Assembly: GCF_001570545.1 (NCBI RefSeq)
Contig: NZ_BBXD01000008.1
Location: forward strand, 515,244-579,243
Source: Herbidospora mongoliensis
GTDB lineage: Bacteria > Actinomycetota > Actinomycetes > Streptosporangiales > Streptosporangiaceae
DNA: 64,000 nt
Reading direction: 5' to 3'
Shown: positions 1 through 8,541 of the stretch, piece after piece
Layout of the letters: every line of letters begins with the position of its first letter
How positions within the stretch are numbered: position 1 is the first letter of the stretch
Position numbers and translations under genes: made by a program
Notes under the pieces: model-generated
Databases searched by the model: none
What the model saw: the letters and a program-made list of their open reading frames with translations, nothing else
Told to the model about the DNA's origin: nothing

Positions 1-268
1 CCACCCCGACGAGGGTGAGCGCGCTCAGCGGCATCGACAGGACGAGCAACCGGGCGCTGCCCAGCCGGTGCAGCAGGGGCCGGGAGCCCTGCATGGCCAG
101 CAGCCCGCCGACCGCCCATGCGAGCAGGACGATGCCGAGCTGCGACTTGGTCAGGCCGATCGTGTCCGTCATGGCGGGGACGCGGACCGTCAGCGTGCCG
201 GACATGATCCCGCACAGCACGAAAGCCAGCGTCGTTCCTAATCGGGCCCTGGTCAGGTCGTGCGCCAA
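1..268 (-). CDS. MFS transporter, N-terminal part (cut by window edge)
   Basis: Reading the minus strand from a TTG at 268 gives about 89 residues that run off the left edge. They look like the first two to three helices of a major facilitator: a hydrophobic helix (TLAFVLCGIMSGTL), then a periplasm-like loop, then a second helix (QLGIVLLAWAVGGLLAM) followed by a short basic loop (GSRPLLHRLGSAR), which sits where the MFS helix 2-3 signature belongs. A purine-rich GAGAGGA lies about 8 nt upstream of the TTG. Substrate cannot be told from this piece. It is divergent from the LLM oxidoreductase gene, so the two may share the 269-393 control region. The start codon is the weakest part of the call. 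Confidence 0.7.
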   Translation of the reverse strand, partial: MAHDLTRARLGTTLAFVLCGIMSGTLTVRVPAMTDTIGLTKSQLGIVLLAWAVGGLLAMQGSRPLLHRLGSARLLVLSMPLSALTLVGV

Positions 269-362
269 CAGGGGTGTCCTCTCGTCGTAAGGGAGGATGG
301 GCACGCAGAGCCGGACCAGATTACGTGTCAAGGTCGTTGTCATCTAATACTGGTCGGAAATA

Positions 363-378
363 TGTGAAATCGGGCACA
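363..378. promoter_or_regulatory. CRP/FNR-type palindrome upstream of the LLM-regulator operon
   Basis: The sequence reads TGTGA-N6-GCACA, one base away from the classical CRP consensus TGTGA-N6-TCACA, and the symmetry extends outward (ATGTG on the left, CACAT on the right). It ends 15 bp before the ATG of the LLM oxidoreductase, a position suited to repression or autoregulation. The second gene of the operon encodes a Crp/Fnr-family protein whose recognition helix contains SSREAVNK, close to the SRETVNK of the Crp protein at 37572-38252. Confidence 0.55.
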
Positions 379-393
379 TGTCAGGATGGATTC

Positions 394-1275
394 ATGCGAG
401 CCGGAATCACGATCCTTCCTGAACACCGCCGCCCGGAACTCGAACGCCGCTGGCGCGCGGCCGAGACCTACGGCTTCCACAGCGCGTGGACCTTCGACCA
501 CCTGGGCTGGCGGTCCCTCGTCGACGGCCCCTGGTTCGGCTCGGTGCCGACCCTGGCGGCCGCCGCGATGGTGACCTCGCACATCGAGATCGGCCTGCTG
601 GTCGCCTCGCCGAACTTCCGCCACCCGGTGCCGTTCGCCCGCGACCTGACCACCCTCGACGACCTCTCCGAGGGCCGGTTCACGCTCGGCGTCGGCGCGG
701 GCAGCCGGGGCGACTACGACTCCCGCGTCCTGGGCTGGAAGCCGGCCAGCCAGCACGCCCGCTACGCCGAGTTCGTCGAGGTGCTCGACCTGCTGCTGCG
801 CAACGAGCGGGCGTCGTGGTCGGGCGACTACTACACGGCGGTCGAGGCCCGGAACACGCCCGGCTGCGTGCAGCGCCCCCGCGTCCCGTTCCTGGTGGCG
901 GCCAACGGGCCGAAGGCGATGGCGCTGGCGGCCCGGTTCGGCGAGGGCTGGGTCACCACCGGCGCGCCCGGCATGGAGACCATGGGCGCATGGTGGGACG
1001 CGGTCGCCGAGGCGCACCGCCGGTTCGACGACGCGCTCGACGATCTGGGCCGTTCACGTGAGCATGTGCGCCGACTTCTGCAGACCGATTCGGCACCTGT
1101 CTATTCACTGTCCAGTGTCGAGTGTTATCGCGATTTTGTAGGAAGGTCTGCCGAACTCGGTTTCACCGACATGGCGGCGCCCTGGCCGCGCGAGACTGGC
1201 ATCTATGCCGGTGACGAATCGGTTCTCGACGCGGTGGCGGCGGACGTGCTGCCAGAACTCAGAGGGGCGCAATGA
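394..1275 (+). CDS. LLM-class (luciferase-like) flavin/F420-dependent oxidoreductase
   Basis: A 293-residue protein starting MRAGITILPE, with AGGA about 8 nt before the ATG; longer in-frame starts lack a ribosome site. The fold markers of the luciferase-like monooxygenase family are present: YGFHSAWTFDHLG near the N-terminus, TSHIEIGLLVASPNFRHPV, the DDLSEGRFTLGVGAGSRG segment that lines the cofactor pocket, and PFLVAANGPKAMALAARFGEGW in the second half. In actinomycetes such proteins usually use F420H2, sometimes FMNH2; the substrate is unknown. The stop overlaps the next gene by 4 bp (ATGA), so it is translated together with a Crp/Fnr-type regulator. Confidence 0.85.
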   Translation: MRAGITILPEHRRPELERRWRAAETYGFHSAWTFDHLGWRSLVDGPWFGSVPTLAAAAMVTSHIEIGLLVASPNFRHPVPFARDLTTLDDLSEGRFTLGVGAGSRGDYDSRVLGWKPASQHARYAEFVEVLDLLLRNERASWSGDYYTAVEARNTPGCVQRPRVPFLVAANGPKAMALAARFGEGWVTTGAPGMETMGAWWDAVAEAHRRFDDALDDLGRSREHVRRLLQTDSAPVYSLSSVECYRDFVGRSAELGFTDMAAPWPRETGIYAGDESVLDAVAADVLPELRGAQ

Positions 1276-1928
1276 CCGAACTCTTCGGCAACCTGACCCC
1301 AGAGGAACAGATCGACTTACGGACCCGCGGCCGGCAGCGCATGTGGGCTCGCGGGGAGATCGTCTTCACCGAGGGTGACCCGTCGACGTGGGTGCTCCTG
1401 GTCCTGTCGGGACGGGTGAAGATCTCGGCCGCGACCGAGTCGGGGACCGAAGTGGTCTTGGCCGTACGCGGCCCCGGCGCCGTCGTCGGGGAGATGGCCT
1501 CCATCGACGGCCAGCCCCGGTCGGCGACCGTGACCGCGGTCGAGCCGGTCGAGGGCCTGGCCATCCACGACTTCGCCGGGTTCCTGCGGGAGAACGGGCG
1601 GGTCGCCGTGCTGCTCATGCGGACCGTCACCGAGCGCCTGCGCGACGCCGACCGCAAACGGGTCGAATACGGCGGGCTCGACACCGCCGTCCGGGTCGCC
1701 AACCGGCTCGTGGAACTGGCCGACCGCTACGGCGAGGAGGTGCCGGGCGGCGTCAGCCTGGTGCTCCCGCTCTCCCAGGACGAGCTGGCGAGCTGGGTCG
1801 GGTCCTCCCGCGAGGCCGTCAACAAGGCACTTCGCGGATTCCGTGACCGAGGTCTGATCGAGACGGGCCGCCGGCGCGTACTTATATGTGACATGGACGG
1901 ACTGCGGAGCCGCGCACGTCAGTCGTAG
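1272..1928 (+). CDS. Crp/Fnr family transcriptional regulator
   Basis: A 218-residue protein with an N-terminal cyclic-nucleotide-binding-like beta roll (about residues 20-110; GRVKISAATESGTEVVLAVRGPG and a VVGEMASIDGQPRSATV segment at the phosphate-cassette position) and a C-terminal winged helix (about 155-200; LSQDELASWVGSSREAVNKALRGF). It overlaps the LLM gene by ATGA and probably senses something tied to that enzyme. A CRP-like palindrome lies upstream of the pair, which suggests autoregulation. It is not the orthologue of global Crp: a second, better candidate lies at 37572-38252 in the conserved crp neighbourhood. The effector is not deducible; the phosphate-cassette arginine is present (QPRSATV), so cAMP binding is possible. 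Confidence 0.87.
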   Translation: MTELFGNLTPEEQIDLRTRGRQRMWARGEIVFTEGDPSTWVLLVLSGRVKISAATESGTEVVLAVRGPGAVVGEMASIDGQPRSATVTAVEPVEGLAIHDFAGFLRENGRVAVLLMRTVTERLRDADRKRVEYGGLDTAVRVANRLVELADRYGEEVPGGVSLVLPLSQDELASWVGSSREAVNKALRGFRDRGLIETGRRRVLICDMDGLRSRARQS

Positions 1929-2013
1929 TGAGTACTGGTTCACAGAACTTCCCGGTGGTCCGCCCTACTGTCGATCATGTTGCGGGAATGGTTCCGGGAA
2001 GGACGATGTGGAC

Positions 2014-2463
2014 ATGAGCGACCGCCTGGCGGAGTTCGCCGCCGTCTATGTCACGCTCTACACGACCCACATGATCGTGGATCACTGGATCCAGACCGAT
2101 CACCAGGCCTGCACCAAGATCCAGCCCGGCTGGGCCGGTCGGCTGGCCAACACGTGGCACGTCCTGACCCACGTCGCACTCGCCTTCGTCGGCCTGATGG
2201 TGCTGGTCTGGCAGCTCGGCGCCGTCTTCGCCCCCGCCGACGTGGTGATCGGCCTGGCCGTCACCGGCGTCACTCACTGGATCGCCGACCGCCGCTGGCC
2301 GATCCAGTGGCTCGCCGCCAAGACCGGCCGGGCCAAGTTCAGCTCGCTCGGCATCCCGCGTCCCGGCCATGACGACAACCCCTCCATCGGGACGGGGGCG
2401 TATGTTCTTGACCAGACCTGGCATCTCGCCTGGCTCTTCGTCTCGGCACTGATCATCGTCTAG
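2014..2463 (+). CDS. Small integral membrane protein, DUF3307-like
   Basis: A 149-residue protein with about four hydrophobic helices and conserved-looking polar residues inside them (HMIVDHWIQTDHQACTK, HVLTHVALAF, GVTHWIADR, DQTWHLAWLF). The repeated His/Asp pattern in membrane helices resembles the DUF3307 family, often annotated as transmembrane proteins of unknown role. GGAAGGA lies just upstream; it is 10 nt from the ATG at 2014 and 4 nt from an alternative in-frame GTG at 2008, so the start may be two codons longer. The gene follows the Crp/Fnr gene and precedes phzF-like by 8 bp, so it may form one transcript with the latter. Function unknown. Confidence 0.65.
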   Translation: MSDRLAEFAAVYVTLYTTHMIVDHWIQTDHQACTKIQPGWAGRLANTWHVLTHVALAFVGLMVLVWQLGAVFAPADVVIGLAVTGVTHWIADRRWPIQWLAAKTGRAKFSSLGIPRPGHDDNPSIGTGAYVLDQTWHLAWLFVSALIIV

Positions 2464-2471
2464 GGGGCGTC

Positions 2472-3314
2472 ATGATCCTCAGGTACGCGGCCTTCACCAC
2501 CGACCCGTCCGGCGGCAACCCGGCCGGGGTCGTGCTCGACGCCACCGGCCACACCGACGCCGAGATGCTCGCCGTCGCCGCCGACCTGGGCTACTCCGAG
2601 ACCGCGTTCCTGTTCCCCGAGGGCGGCTCCCGCTACACGATCCGCTACTTCAGCCCGCTGGCCGAGGTCGCCTTCTGCGGCCACGCCACCATCGCCACCT
2701 CGGTGGCGCTCGGCGAAGTCAGCGGCTCCGGCACCCTCCACCTCACCACCAAGGCCGGCCCGGTCGACGTCGACGTGGTGGCCGAACCGAACGGCCCGGT
2801 CACCGCCACGCTCACCTCGCCGCCCGCGAGCACCCGCGCGGCCGACCCCGCCGACGTCACGGCCGCGCTGAACGCCCTGGGATACGCCCCCGGCGACCTC
2901 GACCCCGCCTACCCGGTCCACGTCGCCAACGCCGGCATGAACCACCTGATCCTCGGCCTGACCTCACGAGAGCTGCTGGCCGGCCTCGACTACGACTTCG
3001 AGGCCCTCGGCGCCCTGATGGCCGCCCGCGACTGGATCACCGTGAACCTCTTCTGGGCCGAGTCGCCGCTGATCTTCCACGCCCGCAACCCGTTCCCGCC
3101 CGGCGGAGTGGTCGAAGACCCCGCCACCGGCGCGGCGGCCGCGGCCTTCACCGGCTACCTGCGCGACCTCGCCCTGATCAAGGAGGACGACGTCGTCACC
3201 ATCCACCAGGGCGCCGACATGGGCCGCCCCAGCCTGCTGACCGCCGCCCCGCTGCCCGACGACCAGCGGATCAGGGTCAGCGGCCGGGCCGTGAGGTTCG
3301 ACAGCGAGCCCTGA
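2472..3314 (+). CDS. PhzF family isomerase/epimerase
   Basis: A 280-residue protein of the PhzF family (diaminopimelate-epimerase-like fold). Typical blocks are seen in order: FTTDPSGGNPAGVVLDA at the N-terminus, YSETAFLF carrying the catalytic glutamate, EVAFCGHATIATS, and near the C-terminus EDPATGAAAAAFTGYL. Family members isomerise small carboxylic acids, the type member acting on trans-2,3-dihydro-3-hydroxyanthranilate. No phenazine genes lie nearby, so this is one of the many orphan paralogues whose substrate is unknown. A GGGGG stretch directly after the preceding stop serves as ribosome site. Confidence 0.9.
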   Translation: MILRYAAFTTDPSGGNPAGVVLDATGHTDAEMLAVAADLGYSETAFLFPEGGSRYTIRYFSPLAEVAFCGHATIATSVALGEVSGSGTLHLTTKAGPVDVDVVAEPNGPVTATLTSPPASTRAADPADVTAALNALGYAPGDLDPAYPVHVANAGMNHLILGLTSRELLAGLDYDFEALGALMAARDWITVNLFWAESPLIFHARNPFPPGGVVEDPATGAAAAAFTGYLRDLALIKEDDVVTIHQGADMGRPSLLTAAPLPDDQRIRVSGRAVRFDSEP

Positions 3315-3385
3315 GCACCCCGGTCGGTCTGGCGTGAAAAGTGTACGATCATGCCGTGCCATGGCCCTGGTCGGCGGGGTCATGG

Positions 3386-3988
3386 CTAATGGGCGACATC
3401 CCAGAACGCGATCTCATGTTCCATCCCGCGCAGGAACAGTTCCCGTGCCCGCCCTGGATGGACGTCGGCCTCGTCGATCATTGAAGCGATGCGTTCGGTG
3501 AGCGCCTGGAAACCCGGATCGGCGTAGGTGTCGACCCACGCCCGATAACGCGGCGCGGCCTTCTCGGCGAGTGCCTGACCGAGCGTCGAATAACCCCACA
3601 TGCACGGATAGAGCGCCGCCAGCCCCTCGCCGTAATGGGCGGCGCTGTCGAGCAGGAACTCGGTGTAGTCCGCGCACGCCTTGCCCTTGGTGGCCGTGTT
3701 CAGGTCGGCGCCGTAGCGGGCCGACATCGACCGGTGCAGCGAGAGTTCGTCGTGGAAGGTCGCGTAGGCGAGGTCGACGAGGTCGCCCAGATGCGCGTCG
3801 GGCGCCTGCCAGGCGAGCCGGGAGAAGACCCGGACGTAGTCGAGCAGGAACAGGTAGTCCTGTTCCAGCCAGGCGCGGAAGGTCGCCTCGGGCAGACTGC
3901 CGTCGGCGATCCCCCGGACGGTCGGATGGGCGAGCTGCCGCTCCACGAGCGGACGGCCGAGACTGTGCAGTTCTTGGGAAAGCGACAC
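3386..3988 (-). CDS. tenA: TenA family protein (thiaminase II type)
   Basis: A 200-residue all-helical protein of the TenA/PQQC-like superfamily. The Cys-bearing motif LYPCMWGYSTLGQAL corresponds to the active-site cysteine block of thiaminase II (TenA_C class). The early segment HPTVRGIADGSLPEATFRAWLEQDYLFLLDYVRVFSRL and the C-terminal FLRGMEHEIAFWDVA with its Glu are also as expected. TenA hydrolyses 4-amino-5-aminomethyl-2-methylpyrimidine to HMP for thiamine salvage. No thi genes are adjacent, so salvage rather than de novo synthesis is the reasonable guess. It is divergent from the kinase gene with only 55 bp between them. Confidence 0.87.
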   Translation of the reverse strand: MSLSQELHSLGRPLVERQLAHPTVRGIADGSLPEATFRAWLEQDYLFLLDYVRVFSRLAWQAPDAHLGDLVDLAYATFHDELSLHRSMSARYGADLNTATKGKACADYTEFLLDSAAHYGEGLAALYPCMWGYSTLGQALAEKAAPRYRAWVDTYADPGFQALTERIASMIDEADVHPGRARELFLRGMEHEIAFWDVAH

Positions 3989-4043
3989 GACCCCATTTTT
4001 ACCCGCCGGGTCCGACGATTCCCCCGGGCGCTAAGGTGATGCC

Positions 4044-5438
4044 ATGCCCGCTGGCCCACTGGAGCCGGGAGATCCGCCCGCACTCGGAGCCTTCGAACTG
4101 GTTCGGCGGCTGGGCGAGGGCGGTCAGGGGATCGTCTACGAAGCCCGCTCCCCGGCCGGTGAGCGGGTGGCCGTCAAACTGCTGCGCGGCGGGGCCGATC
4201 CCGGCATCCGGCGGCGGCTGGCGCGAGAGCTGGAGTCCGCGCAGCGGGTCGCGCCCTTCTGCACCGCCCGGGTCCTGCACGCCGAGCTCGACCGGCCCGC
4301 TCCCTTCGTGGTCAGCGAGTTCATCGACGGGCCCTCCCTGCAGGACCGGCTGCGTGATCTGGGGCCTCTGCGCGGAGGCGACCTCGAGCGGCTGGCCGTG
4401 AACACCGCCGCCGCGCTGGCGGCGATCCACACCGCCGGGGTGGTCCACCGCGACTTCAAGCCCGCCAACATCCTGCTCGGCCCCGACGGGCCGCGCGTGG
4501 TCGACTTCGGCATCGCCCAGCTCGCCGACGCGAGCACGATGCCCACATCCATTTCCGGCACCCCGCCCTACATGGCCCCCGAGCAGCTCAACGGCGTCCA
4601 CGGGTCGGCCGCGGCCGACGTGTTCTCGTGGGCGGCGACCATGGTCTACGCGGCGACCGGCGAGCCGCCGTTCGGCAACGACACCGTGGCGGCCGTCTTC
4701 AGCCGCATCCTCACCGCGCCGCCCCGGCTCGACGGCGTGCCCTCGCCCCTGCGGGAGACCCTGACCCGCTGCCTGGCCAAAGACCCCGAGTCCCGGCCCA
4801 CGGCCCACGACCTGTTCACCCTGCTCGTCGGAACGGGCCCGCAGACGGCGGTGCTGCGGGAGCGGAAGCGCCACATGGGGGCGCGCCTGGCCGCCGCCGG
4901 CGTCGGCTTCGCCATCGCGGTGACGGCCGGAATCGTGTGGACCGCCGTCGGCGGCCCCTCGGAAACCGGCGCCCAGACCGACCCGGCCACCCGGGCCGTC
5001 GAGCAGGACCCGGCCACCGAATCGGGTGGCCAGGAGGATCCCGCGACCGATTCCGGCGGCCAGGAGAGCTCCGCCGCGACCGCCGACGGGCAAGGAGGCG
5101 GCCGGGCCGCCCAGGGCGAGGGCATCCCCGAATCCTTCGCCGGGACCTGGACCGGCGAGGTCTTCCGCGACGACGATCGCTCCAATCCGACCGCCGTCAC
5201 GCTCACGCTCGAACGCGGCGCCCAGCGGGGCACCTGGCAGCGCGACGACTGCGAGCAGGCCGTCCAGCTCAGCGGGACCCGCCAGAACGGCGAGATCCTG
5301 CTGATGGCCCTCGTCCAGCGTGGTCAGTGCGTCGGGGGCGACATCACCCTCACGCTCATCAAACCGGCCACGCTGGGCTTCGAAGGTCAGGAGGGCGGCG
5401 GCTCGACCGGATACCAGGGCACCCTCGGCAGGTCCTGA
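4044..5438 (+). CDS. Membrane-anchored serine/threonine protein kinase (Hanks type)
   Basis: A 464-residue protein. The cytoplasmic kinase domain spans about residues 17-265: glycine loop LGEGGQGIV (23-31), VAVKLL with the invariant Lys near 45, catalytic loop HRDFKPANIL (135-144), DFG at 154-156 and GTPPYMAPEQ in the activation segment. The catalytic set looks complete, so an active kinase is expected. One membrane helix follows near 277-298. Outside, an Ala/Thr/Gln/Gly-rich linker with repeated DPAT and SGGQE units leads to a beta-rich domain (about 365-464) starting FAGTWTGEVF, with two cysteines that could form a disulfide. PASTA repeats are absent. The exterior domain is probably the sensor; ligand unknown. 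Confidence 0.92.
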   Translation: MPAGPLEPGDPPALGAFELVRRLGEGGQGIVYEARSPAGERVAVKLLRGGADPGIRRRLARELESAQRVAPFCTARVLHAELDRPAPFVVSEFIDGPSLQDRLRDLGPLRGGDLERLAVNTAAALAAIHTAGVVHRDFKPANILLGPDGPRVVDFGIAQLADASTMPTSISGTPPYMAPEQLNGVHGSAAADVFSWAATMVYAATGEPPFGNDTVAAVFSRILTAPPRLDGVPSPLRETLTRCLAKDPESRPTAHDLFTLLVGTGPQTAVLRERKRHMGARLAAAGVGFAIAVTAGIVWTAVGGPSETGAQTDPATRAVEQDPATESGGQEDPATDSGGQESSAATADGQGGGRAAQGEGIPESFAGTWTGEVFRDDDRSNPTAVTLTLERGAQRGTWQRDDCEQAVQLSGTRQNGEILLMALVQRGQCVGGDITLTLIKPATLGFEGQEGGGSTGYQGTLGRS

Positions 5439-5442
5439 GAGG

Positions 5443-6276
5443 TCATGCCCGGGTGATCTGGAACGTGTAGCCGCCGGTCTTGGCGGCCCCCGACCTGACG
5501 ACCAGCGCGTAGGACCCGTCGCCGTTCGCGAGGGCGATGTCCGCCTCGTACCCGCACAGCGGGATCGGCTGGCGCGGGGTCGAGATGCTCTTCTCGGCCG
5601 CGTCCACGAGCTCCAGTTCGATGGCCTCGCAGGCGCCGTTCCCGCCGATGATCTTAATGGCCTTCGCGCCGTCGGAGTCGAACTCGTAGCGGTCGATGCG
5701 GCCGGGCACGTCGAGCTGGCCGTTGATGTTCAGGCCGATCGTGGTGGGGATGTCGCGGACCTTCACCGTCGCCACGCGGAAGCTGTAGGGGCCGATGACG
5801 TTCGTGCCCCCGTACACCTCGAGACGGTGTTTCCCGGCTTTGGTGAGCTTCACGACGGTGGAACCCCACGAGAAGGCGACCCCGGCCGGGCCGATCGGTT
5901 CGCCGTCGACCTCGGAGACGACCTGGAACTCGATGGCGTCGCCGGACATGTCGGTCACGAAGAACTCGCGGGCGTCGCCCAGGTCGAGCGGGTAGGCGTC
6001 CCGCTGCCCGGCGCGGGTGAGCTCGGCCGAGATCTCGGCGCCGTCGGCGATGACGCCGGGCTGAGCCTCCGCAGGATCCGAAGCCGGATCCGAAGCCGGA
6101 TCCGAAGCCGGATCCGAAGACGGGTCCGAGGGGGCGGCCGGTTCGTCGGAGGCTTCGGGGGCGGCGGTGCTGGTCACCTCGTGTGCGGTGCCAGTGGTGG
6201 GCTGTTCGCCGGAGAGGGCGGCGCAGCCAGTGGTGAGTGCGAGGAAGACGACGGCGAGGGGGAGAGCGGCCTTCAT
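5443..6276 (-). CDS. Secreted lipoprotein with SDPA repeats
   Basis: A 277-residue protein beginning MKAALPLAVVFLALTTGC; the hydrophobic stretch followed by Cys18 reads as a lipoprotein signal although the lipobox (TTGC) is not canonical. Downstream is a low-complexity Ala/Ser/Pro/Asp region containing four SDPA units encoded by a 12-bp tandem repeat (6074-6121), then two related-looking beta-rich halves with phrases such as RAGQRDAYPLDLGDAREFFV and VPGRIDRYEFDSDGAKAIKI, which resemble bacterial pre-peptidase-type surface domains. A TTG six codons upstream is an alternative start. It is convergent with the kinase gene, only 4 bp apart. Function unknown. Confidence 0.68.
   Translation of the reverse strand: MKAALPLAVVFLALTTGCAALSGEQPTTGTAHEVTSTAAPEASDEPAAPSDPSSDPASDPASDPASDPAEAQPGVIADGAEISAELTRAGQRDAYPLDLGDAREFFVTDMSGDAIEFQVVSEVDGEPIGPAGVAFSWGSTVVKLTKAGKHRLEVYGGTNVIGPYSFRVATVKVRDIPTTIGLNINGQLDVPGRIDRYEFDSDGAKAIKIIGGNGACEAIELELVDAAEKSISTPRQPIPLCGYEADIALANGDGSYALVVRSGAAKTGGYTFQITRA
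6074..6121. repeat. 12-bp tandem repeat (4 units) inside the lipoprotein gene
   Basis: Four consecutive 12-bp units of the form GGATCCGAAGCC, the last with one change. Read on the minus strand they encode Ser-Asp-Pro-Ala. The unit is a multiple of three, so copy number can change without breaking the frame; this would lengthen or shorten the cell-surface stalk behind the lipid anchor. Confidence 0.95.
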
Positions 6277-6333
6277 GACACCAATAGTGCTCAATTCGGC
6301 TTGCAGTCGGCTTTACGGCCGCTCTCCTTGCAA

Positions 6334-8541
6334 TTAACCCATGACCTCATCCAGCGTGATCGGCAGCGACCTGATCCGCTTCCCGGTCGCGTGGAAGATC
6401 GCGTTCGCGATGGCGGGCGCCACCCCGACCAGGCCGATCTCGCCGATCCCCTTCACCCCGATCGGGTTGAACGCGTCGGGTTCCCCGACGAACTCGATGT
6501 GGACGTCCGGGACGTCGGCGTTCACCGGGATCAGGTAGTCGCCGAAGGTCGCGTTGGCGATGCGACCGGTGTCCATGTCGGTCACCGTGTCCTCGAACAG
6601 CGCCATCCCGATGCCGCCGACGGTCCCCCCGAGGATCTGGCTGCGGGCCAGCTTCTCGTTCAGGATCCGGCCGCCGTCGTTGACCGTCACGATCCTGGCC
6701 AGCCTGATCCGCCCGAGGTCCTCGTCGATCCGTACCTCCACGAAACGGGCGCCCCGCGCTCCGGCCGGCGTCATCCCGAGTTCGTCGGGTGAATTGGGTG
6801 TCGAGTCGCCGTCGGCCGCCATCTCGTCCAGGCCGTGGACGGCCAGGATCCGCGCCAGCGACTCCCCGCGCGTCGGCTCACCGCGGCGGTAGAGACGGCC
6901 CTCGGAGACCTCGACCTGCTCGTACGGCACGTCGGCCAGGGGCGAGAACGGATCGGTCTTGGCCAGCTCGACGAACTTCTGGATCAGCCGCCCGCACGCG
7001 TCGTGCACGGCGCTGCCGAGCGCGGCCGTCAGGCCGGAGCCGCCCGCCGCGGTGCCGGCCGGCATCTCGGTGTCGCCGAGCTGCATCTCGACCTGCTCGA
7101 CGTCCAGCCCGAGCAACTGGGCGGCGAGCTGGGCCATGATCGTGTACGTCCCGGTCCCGATGTCGGTCACCGCGCTGCGCACATAGGCCGAGCCGTCGCC
7201 CCGGACGATCACCCTGGCCGCGCACGGCTGCTGGTACCAGAAGAAGCTGACCCCGGCCACGCCGTAGCCGATCAGCTCGTGGCCGTCGCGCATCGAGCCG
7301 ATCTCCGGGTTCCGCTGCGACCAGCCGAACCGCCGCGCGCCGACCTCCAGGCACTGGCGCAGCGCGTTGCTCGACCACGGGCGGCCGGTCTTCGGATCGA
7401 CCTCGGCGTAGTTGAGCAGCCGGATCTCCAGCGGGTCGAGCCCGACCTCCCAGGCCAGCTCGTCGATGGCCGACTCCAGCGCGAAGTTGCCCTGGGAGTC
7501 GCCGGGGGCGCGCATGAAGTTCGTCCACGGGATGTTGAGGCGGACCTGCTGGTCGCGGGTGGTCACGTTGGGGCTGGCGTAGGACCAGGTGGAGACCGAC
7601 GAGCAGGGTTCGTACTCGTCGCCGTCCATCGGGAGCGTGGTGAGACTCTCGTGTTCGATCGCGGTCAGCCGGCCGTCGCGGGTCGCGCCGAGTTTGAGCC
7701 AGTTGACGCTGCTGGTGCGGTGGCCGAGGCCGGTGAACATCTCCGGCCGGGTCAGCTCCAGCTTCACCGGGCGGCCGACGTGCCGGGCGGCCATCACCGC
7801 GAGCGGGATGTGCGACCAGCAGCGCAGCCCGGCGCCGAACCCGCCGCCGACGAACGGCGTCAGCACCCGCACGGCGTCCTTGGGGACGCCGAACATCGAC
7901 GACACCACCAGCTGGACCATGTTCGGCCACTGGTTGGAGTCGTGCAGGGTCAGCGTGTCGCCGTCCCAGGCCGCGAGGGTGGTGAACAGGCCCAGCGGGT
8001 TGTTGGTGTTGTCCGAGGTCGTGTACGTCTGGTCGATCATCACCGGCGCGCGCTTGAGCGCCGTCCTGACGTCGCCCCAGGCGGTGTCCTCCCCCCACGG
8101 GTCCTTGATGCGTTCGGCCCTCGGGTCGTGCGGGTCGAGCAGGGCCTCGCGGCGCTCGTACTCGACCTCGATCAGGTCGGCCGCGGCGGTGGCGTTCTGC
8201 TGCGTGTCGGCGACCACGACGGCGATGTACTGCCCGTAGTAGCGGATCACGTCGTTCTGCAGCGGCGCCTGCGGGTTCTTGATGAACGTGGCCGGCGCCT
8301 CGTCGAGGTGGTCGGCGTTCTCATGAGTGATCACCTCGAGCACGCCCGCCGACTTCCCGGCCGCCGTGGTGTCCAGGCGGGTGATCCGCCCGGACGGGAT
8401 CGTCGACCGCACCACGGCCGCGAAGGCCATGCCGGGGAGGCTGAAGTCGTTGGGGTATCTGGCCTGGCCGGTGACCTTCAGCGGTCCGTCCACGCGGTTG
8501 ACGCCGGGCCCGAGTATGCGCGGCTGCTGAATCGTCGTCAC
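6334..8541 (-). CDS. Molybdopterin-binding subunit of an aldehyde/xanthine-oxidase-type enzyme (PaoC-like)
   Basis: A 735-residue large subunit of the xanthine oxidase family. The GTG at 8541 is chosen because it overlaps the stop of the FAD-subunit gene (GTGA) and the protein then starts at the conserved GPGVNRVDGPLKVTGQARY segment; the open frame further upstream is only overlap with the other gene. Cofactor regions seen: VGGGFGAGLR, FMRAPGDSQGNFALES, GGSGLTAALGSA, and the C-terminal KGIGEIGLVGVAP whose Glu is the catalytic base. It forms a heterotrimer with the two genes upstream. The set matches the periplasmic PaoABC/YagTSR aldehyde oxidoreductase arrangement more than purine-degrading enzymes. 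Confidence 0.9.
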   Translation of the reverse strand: MTTIQQPRILGPGVNRVDGPLKVTGQARYPNDFSLPGMAFAAVVRSTIPSGRITRLDTTAAGKSAGVLEVITHENADHLDEAPATFIKNPQAPLQNDVIRYYGQYIAVVVADTQQNATAAADLIEVEYERREALLDPHDPRAERIKDPWGEDTAWGDVRTALKRAPVMIDQTYTTSDNTNNPLGLFTTLAAWDGDTLTLHDSNQWPNMVQLVVSSMFGVPKDAVRVLTPFVGGGFGAGLRCWSHIPLAVMAARHVGRPVKLELTRPEMFTGLGHRTSSVNWLKLGATRDGRLTAIEHESLTTLPMDGDEYEPCSSVSTWSYASPNVTTRDQQVRLNIPWTNFMRAPGDSQGNFALESAIDELAWEVGLDPLEIRLLNYAEVDPKTGRPWSSNALRQCLEVGARRFGWSQRNPEIGSMRDGHELIGYGVAGVSFFWYQQPCAARVIVRGDGSAYVRSAVTDIGTGTYTIMAQLAAQLLGLDVEQVEMQLGDTEMPAGTAAGGSGLTAALGSAVHDACGRLIQKFVELAKTDPFSPLADVPYEQVEVSEGRLYRRGEPTRGESLARILAVHGLDEMAADGDSTPNSPDELGMTPAGARGARFVEVRIDEDLGRIRLARIVTVNDGGRILNEKLARSQILGGTVGGIGMALFEDTVTDMDTGRIANATFGDYLIPVNADVPDVHIEFVGEPDAFNPIGVKGIGEIGLVGVAPAIANAIFHATGKRIRSLPITLDEVMG

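Noticed and set aside
15..290. Plus-strand 91-residue reading frame at the left edge
   Set aside because: It lies opposite a minus-strand frame with clear MFS helices; the plus-strand product is Arg/Ser-rich and typical of a shadow frame.
1927..1944. CRP-like AGTGA...TCACA after the first regulator gene
   Set aside because: The half-sites are 8 bp apart instead of 6, so it does not fit the CRP geometry.
5320..6792. Long plus-strand frame of 490 residues
   Set aside because: It crosses the lipoprotein and molybdenum-subunit genes in antisense, has no domain-like sequence and no ribosome site.
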